From Actinomadura cremea (lineage in GTDB: Bacteria > Actinomycetota > Actinomycetes > Streptosporangiales > Streptosporangiaceae): DNA of 64,000 nucleotides. The position numbers and the translations under genes were made by a program. How positions within the stretch are numbered: position 1 is the first letter of the stretch; each line of letters opens with the position of its first letter. The notes beneath the pieces are model-generated. The model was not told the origin of the DNA and did not search any database. It was given only the letters and a program-made list of their open reading frames with translations. The stretch lies in contig NZ_BMRF01000003.1 of assembly GCF_014648495.1 (NCBI RefSeq), positions 248,001 to 312,000 of the forward strand, read 5' to 3'. Shown here in pieces: positions 10,533-20,819 of the stretch.

Positions 10533-11405
10533 GTGGAGAACTCGGGGCTCGTCATCGTCGACAAGCCGGCGGACTGGACCTCGCACGACGTCGTCGGCCG
10601 CATGCGGCGGCTCGCGAAGACCCGCCGGGTCGGGCACGCGGGCACGCTCGACCCGATGGCGACGGGCGTGCTGGTCGTCGGGGTGGGGAAGGCGACGCGG
10701 CTGCTCGGCCACCTCGCCCTCACCGAGAAGGTGTACGAGGCGACGATCCGGCTCGGGCAGTCGACCAACACCGACGACGCCGAGGGCGAGGTCACCGGCG
10801 AGGCGTCCGCGGCGGCGGCGACGGACGAGGCGCTGCACGCGGGCGTCGCGGCGCTGACCGGGCGCATCGAGCAGGTGCCGCCGCAGGTCAGCGCGATCAA
10901 GGTGAACGGCGAGCGGGCGTACAAGATGGCCCGCAGGGGCGAGGAGGTCGAGCTCAAGGCCCGTCCGGTGACCGTGCACGGCTTCACCGTGACCGGGGTC
11001 CGGCGCGACGGCGACCTGATCGACGTCGACGCCACGGTCTCCTGCTCGTCCGGCACCTACATCCGCGCGCTGGCCCGCGACCTCGGCGCGTTCCTCGGCT
11101 GCGGCGGGCACCTCACCCGGCTGCGCCGCACCCGCGTCGGCCCCTACGACCTCGGCCGGGCCCGGACGCTGGACGAGCTGGCCGGGAAGCTCGAGATCCT
11201 GCCGATGAACGAGGCGGTCGCGGCGGCGTTCCCGCGCCGGGACGTGTCGGCGGACGACGCCCGCAAGGTCGCGCACGGGGGACGGCTTCCGGCCGCCGGT
11301 CTCGGCCCCGGCCCGATCGGGGTGTTCGGCCCGGACGGCGCGCTGCTCGCGCTGGTCGAGGAGCAGGGCCGCGCGGCCAAGCCGCTCGCCGTCTTCGTCC
11401 CCTGA
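10533..11405 (+). CDS. truB: tRNA pseudouridine(55) synthase TruB
   Basis: A 290-residue protein; the GTG at 10533 has GGAG just upstream and gives the standard start VENSGLVIVDKPADWTSHD. TruB isomerises uridine 55 in the T loop of most tRNAs. The catalytic Asp sits in GHAGTLDPMATGVL; further signatures are YEATIRLGQSTNTDDAEG and SCSSGTYIRALARDLG. The last 60 residues fit the actinobacterial TruB C-terminal domain. This reading frame is open well upstream of the start, but that part is a shadow of rbfA and the DHH gene. Confidence 0.95.
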   Translation: MENSGLVIVDKPADWTSHDVVGRMRRLAKTRRVGHAGTLDPMATGVLVVGVGKATRLLGHLALTEKVYEATIRLGQSTNTDDAEGEVTGEASAAAATDEALHAGVAALTGRIEQVPPQVSAIKVNGERAYKMARRGEEVELKARPVTVHGFTVTGVRRDGDLIDVDATVSCSSGTYIRALARDLGAFLGCGGHLTRLRRTRVGPYDLGRARTLDELAGKLEILPMNEAVAAAFPRRDVSADDARKVAHGGRLPAAGLGPGPIGVFGPDGALLALVEEQGRAAKPLAVFVP

Positions 11406-11418
11406 GCGTTCGCGGAAT

Positions 11419-11425
11419 TTTTTTC
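11419..11425 (+). terminator. T run after truB
   Basis: Seven consecutive T residues 13 bp after the truB stop are unusual in this base composition. Only a tiny GCG/CGC stem precedes them, so termination here is a weak call. Confidence 0.3.
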
Positions 11426-11535
11426 GAGTGCCCGGAGCGGAGACGGGGTAGTTCTGAGACACCATGCCTTGATCAGGACGCTTCATGTGCTTTGTCGGCC
11501 GTGTCGAGCATCACGCGGGGATGTCGCCCCGACGA

Positions 11536-11570
11536 AACCTACGGTGGCGTAACCTACGTAACCGTAAGTT
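11536..11570. promoter_or_regulatory. Operator-like inverted repeat upstream of the HlyIII gene
   Basis: AACCTACGGT at 11536 and ACCGTAAGTT at 11561 form a 10-bp inverted repeat with one mismatch and a 15-bp spacer. The spacer holds a further direct copy of AACCTACG. This looks like a site for a dimeric regulator, probably TetR-like, 31 bp before the start codon of the downstream membrane protein. Confidence 0.5.
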
Positions 11571-11601
11571 GGTTGTGGCATGGTCGGAGCAGGAGGTGCC
11601 C

Positions 11602-12282
11602 ATGGCGACGGCGACGAACGACCGCATCGCGAGCACGCCCGTCGGATCCCCCACGCGGCCGAGGCTGCGCGGCTGGCTGCACATCGGTGCGTTCCCCGCC
11701 GTCCTGGTCGCCGGGCTCGTGCTCGTCGCGCTCGGTCCCACCACGCAGGCCCGGCTGGCCTCGGCGGTGTACGTCGCGGCGTCCGGGATGCTGTTCGGCA
11801 TCTCCGGGACCTACCACCGGCAGCGCTCGCACCGGGTCATCGAGGTGCTGCGGCGCTTCGACCACGCGAACATCTACCTGATCATCGCCGGGACGTACAC
11901 GCCGTTCGCCGTCCTGGCCCTGGACGGCGGCCTCCGCGTCGCCGTGCTGGCCATCGTCTGGACGGGCGCCATCGCCGGTGTCGTGTTCCGGACGATCTGG
12001 ATCGGCGCCCCGCGCGCGCTCTACGTCACCCTGTACATCGTCTTGGGCTGGGTCGCGGTCTTCTTCATGCCGCAGTTCCTGGACGGCGCGGGCGTCGCGG
12101 CGTGCGTCCTCGTGGCGGTCGGCGGCGTCTGCTACAGCCTGGGCGGCGTCGTGTACGGGCTGCGCCGCCCGGACCCGTTCCCGCGCTGGTTCGGATTCCA
12201 TGAGGTGTTCCACACGTTCACGCTCGTGGCCTACATCCTGCAGTACATCGCGGTTTCGCTGGTGGTGTACCAGTCCGGCTGA
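11602..12282 (+). CDS. Hemolysin III / PAQR-family membrane protein
   Basis: A 226-residue integral membrane protein with about seven helices. ATG 11602 has AGGAGGTG upstream; an in-frame ATG at 11485 would include the operator region and is less likely. PAQR/HlyIII motifs are SGTYHRQRSH, FDHANIYLIIAGTYTPF and GFHEVFHTF; their Ser, Asp and His residues bind zinc in the adiponectin-receptor superfamily, some of which are ceramidases. Bacterial members are linked to membrane lipid balance. The name hemolysin is historical. The repeat at 11536-11570 suggests dedicated control. Confidence 0.88.
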   Translation: MATATNDRIASTPVGSPTRPRLRGWLHIGAFPAVLVAGLVLVALGPTTQARLASAVYVAASGMLFGISGTYHRQRSHRVIEVLRRFDHANIYLIIAGTYTPFAVLALDGGLRVAVLAIVWTGAIAGVVFRTIWIGAPRALYVTLYIVLGWVAVFFMPQFLDGAGVAACVLVAVGGVCYSLGGVVYGLRRPDPFPRWFGFHEVFHTFTLVAYILQYIAVSLVVYQSG

Positions 12283-12417
12283 CCCGCGCCGCGTGCCGTC
12301 CACCCGCGAAAGGCCGCCCCTCCCACGACGTCGGGTCGGCGCGCATGGCACCCTTTATGGCGACGGCAAGAACCGGGCGGACACGAACCGGACGGATACG
12401 TCCTACGCAGGGAGAGC

Positions 12418-13419
12418 ATGGTGCGGCGCTGGCATGGCCTCGAAGAGGTACCGGCCGACTGGGGCCGTTCGGTGGTCACCATCGGCGTGTTCGACGGTGT
12501 GCACCGCGGGCACCAGCGGATCGTCGGCGCCGCGGCCGAGGAGGCCCGCAGGCGCGGACTGCGCTCGGTGGTGATCACCTTCGACCCGCATCCGGACGAG
12601 GTCGTGCGGCCCGGCACCCACCCGCCGCTGCTGGCCACCACCGGCCGCCGCATCGAACTGCTCGAGGGCCTCGGCACGGACGCGGTCGTGGTCGTCCCGT
12701 TCACGCTCGAACTGTCGAAGACCCCGCCGGACGAGTTCGTCCAGCAGGTCCTCGTAGACCGGCTGCACGCGGCGCACGTCATCGTCGGCGAGGACTTCCG
12801 GTTCGGGCACAGGGCCAAGGGCGACATCGCGCTGCTGCAGGAGCTCGGCGGCAAGTACGACTTCACCGCCGAGGGCGTCCCGCTGGTGGCGAACGGCGGC
12901 ACGATCTCCTCCACCTACATCCGCGAGCGGCTTGAGGCCGGCGCGGTCGAGGCCGCGGCCGAGGCGCTCGGGCGCCCGCACCGCGTCGAGGGCGTCGTCG
13001 TGCGCGGCCACCGCCGCGGGCGGGCGCTCGGCTTCCCGACCGCGAACCTGGAGACGCCGCCGCACACCGAGATCCCGGCCGACGGCGTCTACGGCGGCTG
13101 GCTGGTCTGCGACTCCGACCGCTACCCGGGCTTCCGCTGGCCCGCCGCGATCTCCATCGGGACGAACCCGACGTTCGAGGGCGCGGGGGAGCGGACCGTC
13201 GAGGCGTACGCGCTCGACCGCGACGACCTCGACCTGTACGGCGAGCACATGGGCGTCGACTTCACCGGCCGCATCCGCGACACCCTCAAGTTCGACTCGA
13301 TCGACGCGCTGGTCGAGGAGATGCACCGGGACGTCGACCGGGCCAGGGAGATCACCTCCGCGGCGGCCGGCGAGGAGCCGGGGACGTCCGGTGAGGGGCC
13401 CGCGACGGCCGGTGCGTGA
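12418..13419 (+). CDS. ribF: Bifunctional riboflavin kinase / FAD synthetase RibF
   Basis: A 333-residue enzyme that phosphorylates riboflavin to FMN and adenylates FMN to FAD. The N-terminal nucleotidyltransferase domain has VTIGVFDGVHRGHQRIV, VVITFDPHPDEV and the ISSTYIRE motif. The C-terminal kinase domain begins near residue 185 with GRALGFPTANLE and continues to YGEHMGVDFTGRIRDTLKFDSID. Start ATG 12418 follows AGGGAGAGC. Its position between truB and rpsO is conserved widely. A GC-rich palindrome follows the stop by six bases. Confidence 0.96.
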   Translation: MVRRWHGLEEVPADWGRSVVTIGVFDGVHRGHQRIVGAAAEEARRRGLRSVVITFDPHPDEVVRPGTHPPLLATTGRRIELLEGLGTDAVVVVPFTLELSKTPPDEFVQQVLVDRLHAAHVIVGEDFRFGHRAKGDIALLQELGGKYDFTAEGVPLVANGGTISSTYIRERLEAGAVEAAAEALGRPHRVEGVVVRGHRRGRALGFPTANLETPPHTEIPADGVYGGWLVCDSDRYPGFRWPAAISIGTNPTFEGAGERTVEAYALDRDDLDLYGEHMGVDFTGRIRDTLKFDSIDALVEEMHRDVDRAREITSAAAGEEPGTSGEGPATAGA

Positions 13420-13425
13420 CCGCCC

Positions 13426-13447
13426 GCGCCGGGCCGCGGCCCGGCGC
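13426..13447. terminator. Palindromic terminator after ribF
   Basis: A 22-bp perfect palindrome (GCGCCGGGCC GC GGCCCGGCGC) lies just after the ribF stop and probably separates ribF from the rpsO transcription unit. Confidence 0.55.
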
Positions 13448-13477
13448 ACCCTCCGTGATCACCCCGGACTCGCACCG

Positions 13478-13508
13478 TGACGGTGCGTCGTTCCCGGCAT
13501 GGTACGGT
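13478..13508 (+). promoter_or_regulatory. Candidate rpsO promoter
   Basis: TACGGT at 13503-13508 fits the actinobacterial -10 form TAnnnT, with TGACGG 19 bp upstream as a weak -35. A leader of about 130 nt would follow before the rpsO GTG, enough for autoregulation by S15. Confidence 0.4.
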
Positions 13509-13647
13509 GAAGAGTCGCCGGGAAGGGCCCCGGCGCGGCTGGCTGCACCCTCATGCGGCTCGCCACATCTCTCAATACGCACCATGCGGGCCCGTCCGCC
13601 CCTTTCCGGGCCGGGATCTGCGGGTGACGACCTTACGAAGGAGCCAC

Positions 13648-13917
13648 GTGTCGCTCGACACCGCCACGAAGAAGCAGATCATCGCCGAGTACGCGACCAC
13701 TGAGGGTGACACCGGGTCTCCGGAGGTCCAGGTCGCGCTGCTGACCCGGCGCATCACCGATCTGACCGAGCACCTCAAGGAGCACAAGCACGACCACCAC
13801 AGCCGCCGCGGCCTCCTGCTGCTGGTCGGCCAGCGTCGTCGGCTCCTGAAGTACCTCGCGAACAAGGACATCAACCGCTACCGGAAGCTGATCGAGCGAC
13901 TCGGTCTCCGCCGCTAG
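13648..13917 (+). CDS. rpsO: 30S ribosomal protein S15
   Basis: An 89-residue protein, the standard S15 length, from GTG 13648 with AAGGAG five bases upstream. S15 binds 16S rRNA helices 20-22 early in assembly. Family residues include [29 protein letters not shown] and RRRLLKYL. It is followed by a hairpin with a T-rich tail and then by pnp, the conserved rpsO-pnp arrangement. Confidence 0.97.
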   Translation: MSLDTATKKQIIAEYATTEGDTGSPEVQVALLTRRITDLTEHLKEHKHDHHSRRGLLLLVGQRRRLLKYLANKDINRYRKLIERLGLRR

Positions 13918-13925
13918 CAGGGTGA

Positions 13926-13957
13926 GGGAGTGGCCGTCCGGCCACTCCCTTCCTTTT
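13926..13957 (+). terminator. Intrinsic terminator after rpsO
   Basis: GGGAGTGGCC and its exact complement form a 10-bp stem around GTCC, followed by TTCCTTTT. It starts nine bases after the rpsO stop. Some readthrough into pnp is likely, as known for other rpsO-pnp pairs. Confidence 0.85.
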
Positions 13958-14127
13958 ATGGCCGGACGGCGCCGCGACGGCGCCCCCGGCCGCGCCGGGA
14001 CCCGGGCCGGCGGGCCCGCCCGGCGCGGAACACGAGCCGTCCGGCCGAGCGGCCGGACCGGCCGCGAAAACCGAAGAGAAGAGCCTCGCGGACACCGCTG
14101 GTGCGGGCCGGTCCTCGGTAGTGGCTT

Positions 14128-14167
14128 CCGGATCCGTTCCGCCCGCATCGGCGGACGGCGGATCCGG
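14128..14167 (+). promoter_or_regulatory. Leader hairpin upstream of pnp
   Basis: CCGGATCCG at 14128 pairs with CGGATCCGG ending at 14167, and an inner CCGCC/GGCGG extends the stem past an internal loop. It lies 84 bp before the pnp start. In E. coli and Streptomyces a hairpin in this interval is cut by RNase III and lets PNPase limit its own mRNA; the same role here is inferred from position. The rest of the 334-bp gap holds no gene. Confidence 0.5.
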
Positions 14168-14251
14168 GTGCTTCGATCGAAGACCGGCAGCGTGACAAGC
14201 CACGGGAAACGGCCGCGAGGTCCGACGAACAGGAACCTGAGGAGGTTTCCC

Positions 14252-16600
14252 GTGACAGAAGCCGTGCGCATCGACGGCGCGCAGAGCACCGAGGCCGTCA
14301 TCGACAACGGCACGTTCGGTACCCGCACCATCCGTTTCGAGACGGGCCGGGTGGCCCGCCAGGCCGCCGGCTCGGCCGTCGCCTACCTCGACGACGAGAC
14401 GATGGTGCTGTCGGCGACCACCGCGTCGAAGAAGCCCAAGGACAACCTGGACTTCTTCCCGCTGACGGTGGACGTCGAGGAGCGGATGTACGCGGCCGGG
14501 CGCATCCCCGGCTCGTTCTTCCGCCGCGAGGGCCGTCCCTCCGAGGACGCCATCCTGACCTGCCGCCTCATCGACCGGCCGCTGCGCCCGTCCTTCACCA
14601 AGGGCCTGCGCAACGAGATCCAGGTCGTCGAGACGATCATGGCGCTGCACCCCGACCACCTGTACGACGTCGTGGCGATCAACGCCGCCTCGATGTCCAC
14701 CCAGCTGGCCGGGCTGCCGTTCTCCGGCCCGATCGGCGGCGTCCGCGTCGCGCTGATCGACGGCCAGTGGGTCGGCTTCCCGACGCACCCCGAGCTCGAG
14801 CGCGCCACGTTCGACATGGTCGTCGCCGGTCGCGTCCTCGAGGACGGCGACGTCGCGATCATGATGGTGGAGGCCGAGTCCACCCGCGACACCCTCAAGC
14901 TCGTCGGCGAGGGCGCGACCGCCCCGACCGAGGAGACCGTCGCCGAGGGCCTCGAGGCCGCCAAGCCGTTCATCAAGGTGCTGTGCCGCGCGCAGAGCGA
15001 CCTCGCCGCCGTCGCCGCCAAGGAGACCGCCGAGTACCCCGTCTTCCTGGACTACCAGGACGACGCCGTCCAGGCCGTCACCGAGGCCGTCAGCGGCGAC
15101 CTCGCGCAGGCGCTCACCATCGCCGGCAAGCAGGAGCGCGAGACCCGCCTCGACGAGATCAAGGCCGCCGCGGTCGAGAAGCTCGCCGAGCGGTTCGAGG
15201 GCCGCGAGAAGGAGCTCTCCGCCGCCTACCGCGCCGTCACCAAGAAGCTCGTCCGCGAGCGCGTCGTCCGGGACGGGCTGCGCATCGACGGCCGGGGCAC
15301 CAAGGACATCCGCCAGCTCACCGCCGAGGCGCACGTCGTCCCGCGGGTGCACGGATCGGCGATCTTCGAGCGCGGCGAGACCCAGATCATGGGCGTGACC
15401 ACGCTCAACATGCTCCGCATGGAGCAGATGATCGACACGCTCAACCCCGAGCGCACCAAGCGCTACATGCACAACTACAACTTCCCGCCCTACTCCACCG
15501 GTGAGACCGGCCGGGTGGGCTCGCCGAAGCGGCGCGAGATCGGGCACGGCGCCCTCGCCGAGCGCGCCCTGATCCCGGTGCTGCCGACCCGCGAGGAGTT
15601 CCCCTACGCGATCCGGCAGGTGTCGGAGGCGCTCGGCTCCAACGGCTCGACCTCGATGGGCTCGGTCTGCGCCTCCACGATGTCGCTGCTGGACGCCGGC
15701 GTCCCGCTCAAGCAGATGGTCGCCGGCATCGCGATGGGCCTGATCAAGGAGGACGACGAGTACGTCACCCTCACCGACATCCTCGGCGCCGAGGACGCGT
15801 TCGGCGACATGGACTTCAAGGTCGCCGGCACCCGTGACCTGATCACCGCGCTGCAGCTCGACACCAAGCTCGACGGCATCCCCGCCTCGGTGCTGGCCGC
15901 CGCGCTCAAGCAGGCCAAGGGCGCCCGCCTGGCGATCCTCGACGTCATGCAGGAGGCCATCGAGGCGCCCGCCGAGATGAGCCCGAACGCGCCGCGGATC
16001 ATCACCATCAAGGTCCCGGTCGACAAGATCGGCGAGGTCATCGGCCCCAAGGGCAAGATGATCAACTCGATCCAGGACGACACCGGCGCCGACATCACCA
16101 TCGAGGACGACGGCACGATCTACGTCGGCGCCACCGACGGCCCGTCCGCCGAGGCCGCGCGGCAGGCGATCAACTCGATCGCCAACCCGCACATGCCCGA
16201 GGTCGGCGAGCGGTTCCTCGGCACGGTCGTCAAGACCACCACGTTCGGCGCGTTCGTGTCGCTGCTGCCCGGCAAGGACGGCCTGCTGCACGTCTCGCAG
16301 ATCCGCAAGCTGCACGGCGGCGCCCGGATCGAGAACGTCGAGGACGTCATCGGCGTCGGCGAGAAGATCCAGGTCGAGGTCACCGAGATCGACCAGCGCG
16401 GCAAGCTGTCGCTGGTCCCGGTCGACGTGATCGAGCGCGAGTCCGCGGACAAGGCCGAGGACGGCGGCGCCGACGGCGCCGACGCGTCCGACGCGTCCGC
16501 CGAGGCCGACGGCGGCGACGCCCGGGAGGACGGCGAGCGCCGCGCCCCGCGCCGCCGCCGCACCCGCCGCGGCGACGACTCCGCCCAGCGCAACTCCTGA
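14252..16600 (+). CDS. pnp: Polyribonucleotide nucleotidyltransferase (PNPase)
   Basis: A 782-residue 3'-5' phosphorolytic exoribonuclease that can also synthesise RNA tails. GTG 14252 has GAGGAGG upstream. It carries two RNase PH-type domains (the first with [16 protein letters not shown], the second with SGETGR-like [19 protein letters not shown]), an alpha-helical linker, a KH domain (near 580-640, [13 protein letters not shown]) and an S1 domain (near 650-725). The acidic Ala-rich tail ends with a basic Arg run. Strong codon bias and location fit the major PNPase of an actinobacterium. Confidence 0.96.
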   Translation: MTEAVRIDGAQSTEAVIDNGTFGTRTIRFETGRVARQAAGSAVAYLDDETMVLSATTASKKPKDNLDFFPLTVDVEERMYAAGRIPGSFFRREGRPSEDAILTCRLIDRPLRPSFTKGLRNEIQVVETIMALHPDHLYDVVAINAASMSTQLAGLPFSGPIGGVRVALIDGQWVGFPTHPELERATFDMVVAGRVLEDGDVAIMMVEAESTRDTLKLVGEGATAPTEETVAEGLEAAKPFIKVLCRAQSDLAAVAAKETAEYPVFLDYQDDAVQAVTEAVSGDLAQALTIAGKQERETRLDEIKAAAVEKLAERFEGREKELSAAYRAVTKKLVRERVVRDGLRIDGRGTKDIRQLTAEAHVVPRVHGSAIFERGETQIMGVTTLNMLRMEQMIDTLNPERTKRYMHNYNFPPYSTGETGRVGSPKRREIGHGALAERALIPVLPTREEFPYAIRQVSEALGSNGSTSMGSVCASTMSLLDAGVPLKQMVAGIAMGLIKEDDEYVTLTDILGAEDAFGDMDFKVAGTRDLITALQLDTKLDGIPASVLAAALKQAKGARLAILDVMQEAIEAPAEMSPNAPRIITIKVPVDKIGEVIGPKGKMINSIQDDTGADITIEDDGTIYVGATDGPSAEAARQAINSIANPHMPEVGERFLGTVVKTTTFGAFVSLLPGKDGLLHVSQIRKLHGGARIENVEDVIGVGEKIQVEVTEIDQRGKLSLVPVDVIERESADKAEDGGADGADASDASAEADGGDAREDGERRAPRRRRTRRGDDSAQRNS

Positions 16601-16611
16601 CCGTGACGAGA

Positions 16612-16658
16612 CGGCCGACCGGCCCGCCCGCCCGGGGCGGGCCGGTCGGCCGCTTTCC
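16612..16658 (+). terminator. Strong terminator after pnp
   Basis: A perfect 17-bp stem (from CGGCCGACC at 16612) around a seven-base loop ends at 16652 and is followed by CTTTCC. It should separate pnp from the protease gene. Confidence 0.8.
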
Positions 16659-16733
16659 AGCCCCGCGCCCGCCGGGCCCGTACGCGGCACGGCGGGCGGC
16701 GGGCGCGACCAGCAACCGGAGGGGGAGCCAGCC

Positions 16734-18044
16734 GTGACGCTGCCGGCCCGGGCGCAGGAGCCCGGAACCACCACCACGATCCACACCGACGGCGCCGGCG
16801 CGGTCCGCCGCACCGTCCTGCCCGGCGGGCTGCGCGTCATCACCGAGACGATGCCGACCGTCCGGTCCGCGGCGTTCGGCATCTGGGCGTCCGTCGGATC
16901 CCGCGACGAGGACCTCGCCGACGCGGGCGCCTCGCACTACCTCGAGCACGTCCTGTTCAAGGGCACCCGGCGCCGCTCCGCGCTGGAGATCTCCGCGGCG
17001 ATCGACGCGGTCGGCGGCGACCTCAACGCCTTCACCGCCAAGGAGTACACCTGCTACTACGCGCGGGTGCTGGACACCGACCTGCCGCTCGCCGTGGACG
17101 TCGTGTCCGACATGGTCGCCGCGTCGGTGAACCGCCCCGAGGACGTCGAGGCCGAACGCGGCGTCATCCTCGAAGAGATCCACATGCGCGACGACGACCC
17201 CGGCGACCTCGTCCACGACGTGTTCGCGAACGCGCTGTACGGGGAGACGCCCCTCGGCCGTCCGATCCTCGGCACCGAGGAGTCGATCAACGCGCTGTCG
17301 CGCGACCGCATCCACGGCTACTACCGCGACCGCTACGTCCCGAACGACCTCGTGGTCGCGGTCGCCGGCAACATCGACCACGACCGGGTCGTCGGGCTCG
17401 TCTCCGAGGCGTTCGCCGAACACCTCACGGGCGACGCCGCCCCCTCCGGCCCCCGCATCGGCGGCACCCCCGCGCCCGCCGACCCCCGCACCATCGTCCT
17501 CGACGAGGACACCGAGCAGGCCCACCTCATCCTCGGCGGCCTCGGCCTGTCCCGCACCGACGAGCGCCGCTTCGCGCTCGGCGTCCTCGACGCGGCGCTC
17601 GGCGGCGGCATGTCGTCCCGCCTGTTCCAGGAGGTCCGGGAGAAGCGCGGTCTCGCCTACTCGGTCTACAGCTACACCGCCCACTACGCCGACACCGGCG
17701 TCTTCGGCGTCTACGCGGGCTGCCAGCCGGCCAAGGCCGAGGAGGTCCTCTCGATCTGCCGGGACGAGCTCGCCCGTGCCGGCGACCTCACCGCCGAGGA
17801 GCTCGAACGCGGCAAGGGGCAGCTGCGCGGCGCCATGGTGCTCGGCCTGGAGGACTCCGGCTCCCGGATGACCCGCATCGCCAAGAGCGAGCTGGTCTAC
17901 GAGTCGCTGATGCCCGTCGACGAGGTGCTCGCGCGCGTCGACGCCGTCACCCTCGACGACGTCCGCGCCGTGGTCGCCGACGTCCTCGACGGGCCCCGGG
18001 CCCTCGCCGTGATCGGCCCCGTGCCGGACGGCTTCGGCAGTTAA
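16734..18044 (+). CDS. M16 family zinc metallopeptidase
   Basis: A 436-residue protein starting at GTG 16734, preceded by GGAGGGGGAG. The inverted zinc motif HYLEH is at about residues 68-72, with the third zinc ligand in the downstream ERGVILEEIHM helix. A second inactive M16-type half follows (EEVREKRGLAYSVYSYTAH), as in processing-peptidase-like enzymes that clamp short peptides. Single-chain copies right after pnp are typical in actinobacteria and resemble mitochondrial processing peptidase beta; the natural substrate is unknown. No signal peptide is seen, so a cytoplasmic role is expected. Confidence 0.92.
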   Translation: MTLPARAQEPGTTTTIHTDGAGAVRRTVLPGGLRVITETMPTVRSAAFGIWASVGSRDEDLADAGASHYLEHVLFKGTRRRSALEISAAIDAVGGDLNAFTAKEYTCYYARVLDTDLPLAVDVVSDMVAASVNRPEDVEAERGVILEEIHMRDDDPGDLVHDVFANALYGETPLGRPILGTEESINALSRDRIHGYYRDRYVPNDLVVAVAGNIDHDRVVGLVSEAFAEHLTGDAAPSGPRIGGTPAPADPRTIVLDEDTEQAHLILGGLGLSRTDERRFALGVLDAALGGGMSSRLFQEVREKRGLAYSVYSYTAHYADTGVFGVYAGCQPAKAEEVLSICRDELARAGDLTAEELERGKGQLRGAMVLGLEDSGSRMTRIAKSELVYESLMPVDEVLARVDAVTLDDVRAVVADVLDGPRALAVIGPVPDGFGS

Positions 18045-18074
18045 CCGCCCGGCCCGCCGGGTAGGGCCATCCGC

Positions 18075-18449
18075 GTGAAGATCCTCATCAGAGTGGTGAT
18101 CGCCGCGATCGCGCTGTGGGTGGCGTCCGCGGTCGTGGACGGCATCGACCTCGAAGGCGGGAGCACCGGCGAGAAGGCGCTCACCCTCGTCGTGGTGGCG
18201 GCGATCTTCGGCGTCATCAACGCCGTGCTGAAACCGATCATCAAGGTGCTGGGCTGCGCCTTCTACGTGCTCACCCTCGGCCTCATCGCGCTCGTCGTGA
18301 ACGCCGCGCTGCTGATGCTGACGAGCTGGGTCGCCGACGAGATCGGCGTCCCCTTCCACGTCGAGTGGTTCTGGCCCGCGTTCTGGGGCGCGATCATCGT
18401 CGGGCTCGTGAGCTGGGCCCTCAACCTGTTCGTCGACGACGACCGGTAG
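18075..18449 (+). CDS. Phage holin IV superfamily (YvlD-like) membrane protein
   Basis: A 124-residue protein with four predicted transmembrane helices, starting at GTG 18075. The family signature is the polar turn FGVINAVLKPIIKVLG between helices two and three. Despite the name, chromosomal copies are not lysis proteins of a prophage; no phage genes are nearby. Bacillus YvlD belongs to an envelope-stress locus, but no such partners are here. It is 30 bp from both neighbours and is likely cotranscribed with dapB. Confidence 0.82.
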   Translation: MKILIRVVIAAIALWVASAVVDGIDLEGGSTGEKALTLVVVAAIFGVINAVLKPIIKVLGCAFYVLTLGLIALVVNAALLMLTSWVADEIGVPFHVEWFWPAFWGAIIVGLVSWALNLFVDDDR

Positions 18450-19768
<1,319 letters not shown>

Positions 19769-19824
19769 GCCCCGCACGCCCACGTCCGATCCCGCGTCGC
19801 AGGTGAACCGACGGCACCGTCGTC

Positions 19825-19843
19825 CGGTGCCGTTCCGGCACCG
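19825..19843. terminator. Terminator hairpin between convergent genes
   Basis: CGGTGCC and its complement form a 7-bp stem around GTTCC in the gap between the transglutaminase gene and modA. It could act in either direction. Confidence 0.5.
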
Positions 19844-19933
19844 TCAGGGGACGGCGACGTGCCGGGCGGCGCCGGGCCTCAGCGTGCCGAGGAGGCCGTG
19901 CCCGGACTCGGGGCGGGACGTCCGCCCGAGGCG

Positions 19934-20707
19934 CTACTGCGGCGCGTCGGGGACCGGGAATCCGTGCTTGTGGAACAGCGTGCGCGCCGTGGAGCCGGTG
20001 AGCCAGGAGACGAACGCGTTCGCGGCGCGTTCCTGCCCGCCGTCCTCGACGACCGCCGCCGGGTAGGACGTGACGACGTTCACGTCCGCCGGGATCGGGA
20101 CGCTGCTCGCGGCGACCCCGGCCGAGCGCATGTCGGTGAGGTAGACGAGGCCCGCGTCGGAGTCCCCGGCGCGGACGCGGTCGAGGACGGCGCGGGCGCT
20201 GACCTCCACGGACGTCCACCGCGTGTTCAGGCGCGCGTTGCGCAGGACCTTCCCGGCGTAGCGGCCCGCGGGGACGGCGTCGGAGCCGGCCGCGGTCCGC
20301 AGCCCCGGACGGGCGAGGTCGGCGAGCCCGCGGATGCGCAGCGGGTTGCCGGGGGCGACGGCGATGGTCATCGAGTTGTGCGCGACGGTCCGGCGGCGCC
20401 CGCCGAGGTGCTCGTCGGCGTCGTTCATCGCGGCGGCGTCGGCGGTGACGAGCACGTCGGCGGGGGACAGGTCGGACAGCCGGCTCGCCATCTCCAGCGA
20501 GCCGCCGAACACGAACCGGACGTCGACGTCCGGGACGGCGTGCTCGTAGGCCGTCTCCATCTCGCCGAACACCTCGGTGAGCGAGGACGCGGCGTAGACG
20601 GTGAGCGTCGTGGCGCCGGACGGCTGGGCGCCGCAGCCCGCGGTGAGGCCGAGCACGGCGAGCAGGACGGACGCGAGGGCGCCGCGCCGACGGGGGGAGT
20701 CCGGCAT
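19934..20707 (-). CDS. modA: Molybdate ABC transporter substrate-binding lipoprotein ModA
   Basis: A 257-residue exported protein. The N-terminus (MPDSPRRRG, hydrophobic run, lipobox LTAGC) predicts a lipoprotein. ModA features are LTVYAASSLTEVFGEM, FVFGGSLEMASRL, ADVLVTADAAAMNDA and the AGDSDAGLVYLTDM segment; these surround the oxyanion site in the type II binding fold. A permease (modB) and ATPase (modC) should follow but neither is here. A -10-like TAAGAT sits about 11 bases upstream of the ATG. Tungstate is an alternative ligand. Confidence 0.88.
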   Translation of the reverse strand: MPDSPRRRGALASVLLAVLGLTAGCGAQPSGATTLTVYAASSLTEVFGEMETAYEHAVPDVDVRFVFGGSLEMASRLSDLSPADVLVTADAAAMNDADEHLGGRRRTVAHNSMTIAVAPGNPLRIRGLADLARPGLRTAAGSDAVPAGRYAGKVLRNARLNTRWTSVEVSARAVLDRVRAGDSDAGLVYLTDMRSAGVAASSVPIPADVNVVTSYPAAVVEDGGQERAANAFVSWLTGSTARTLFHKHGFPVPDAPQ

Positions 20708-20819
20708 ATGGCCTCATCTTAGAGCCGGGTGGCCTTCGCCCGGCTCATTCCGGTCTGGCGTGTCAGTGCGCGGCGCTAGGGTTTCCGGCGAAGACGATGA
20801 CCTTGACGGAGGCCCGACG

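Noticed and set aside
13871-16882. A 1003-residue frame opposite pnp
   Set aside because: It is Asp/Leu/Val-rich repetitive sequence typical of antisense GC-rich frames; pnp is complete on the plus strand.
18075-18449. Prophage holin
   Set aside because: The name holin IV is a family label; no phage genes surround it and the neighbours are housekeeping genes.
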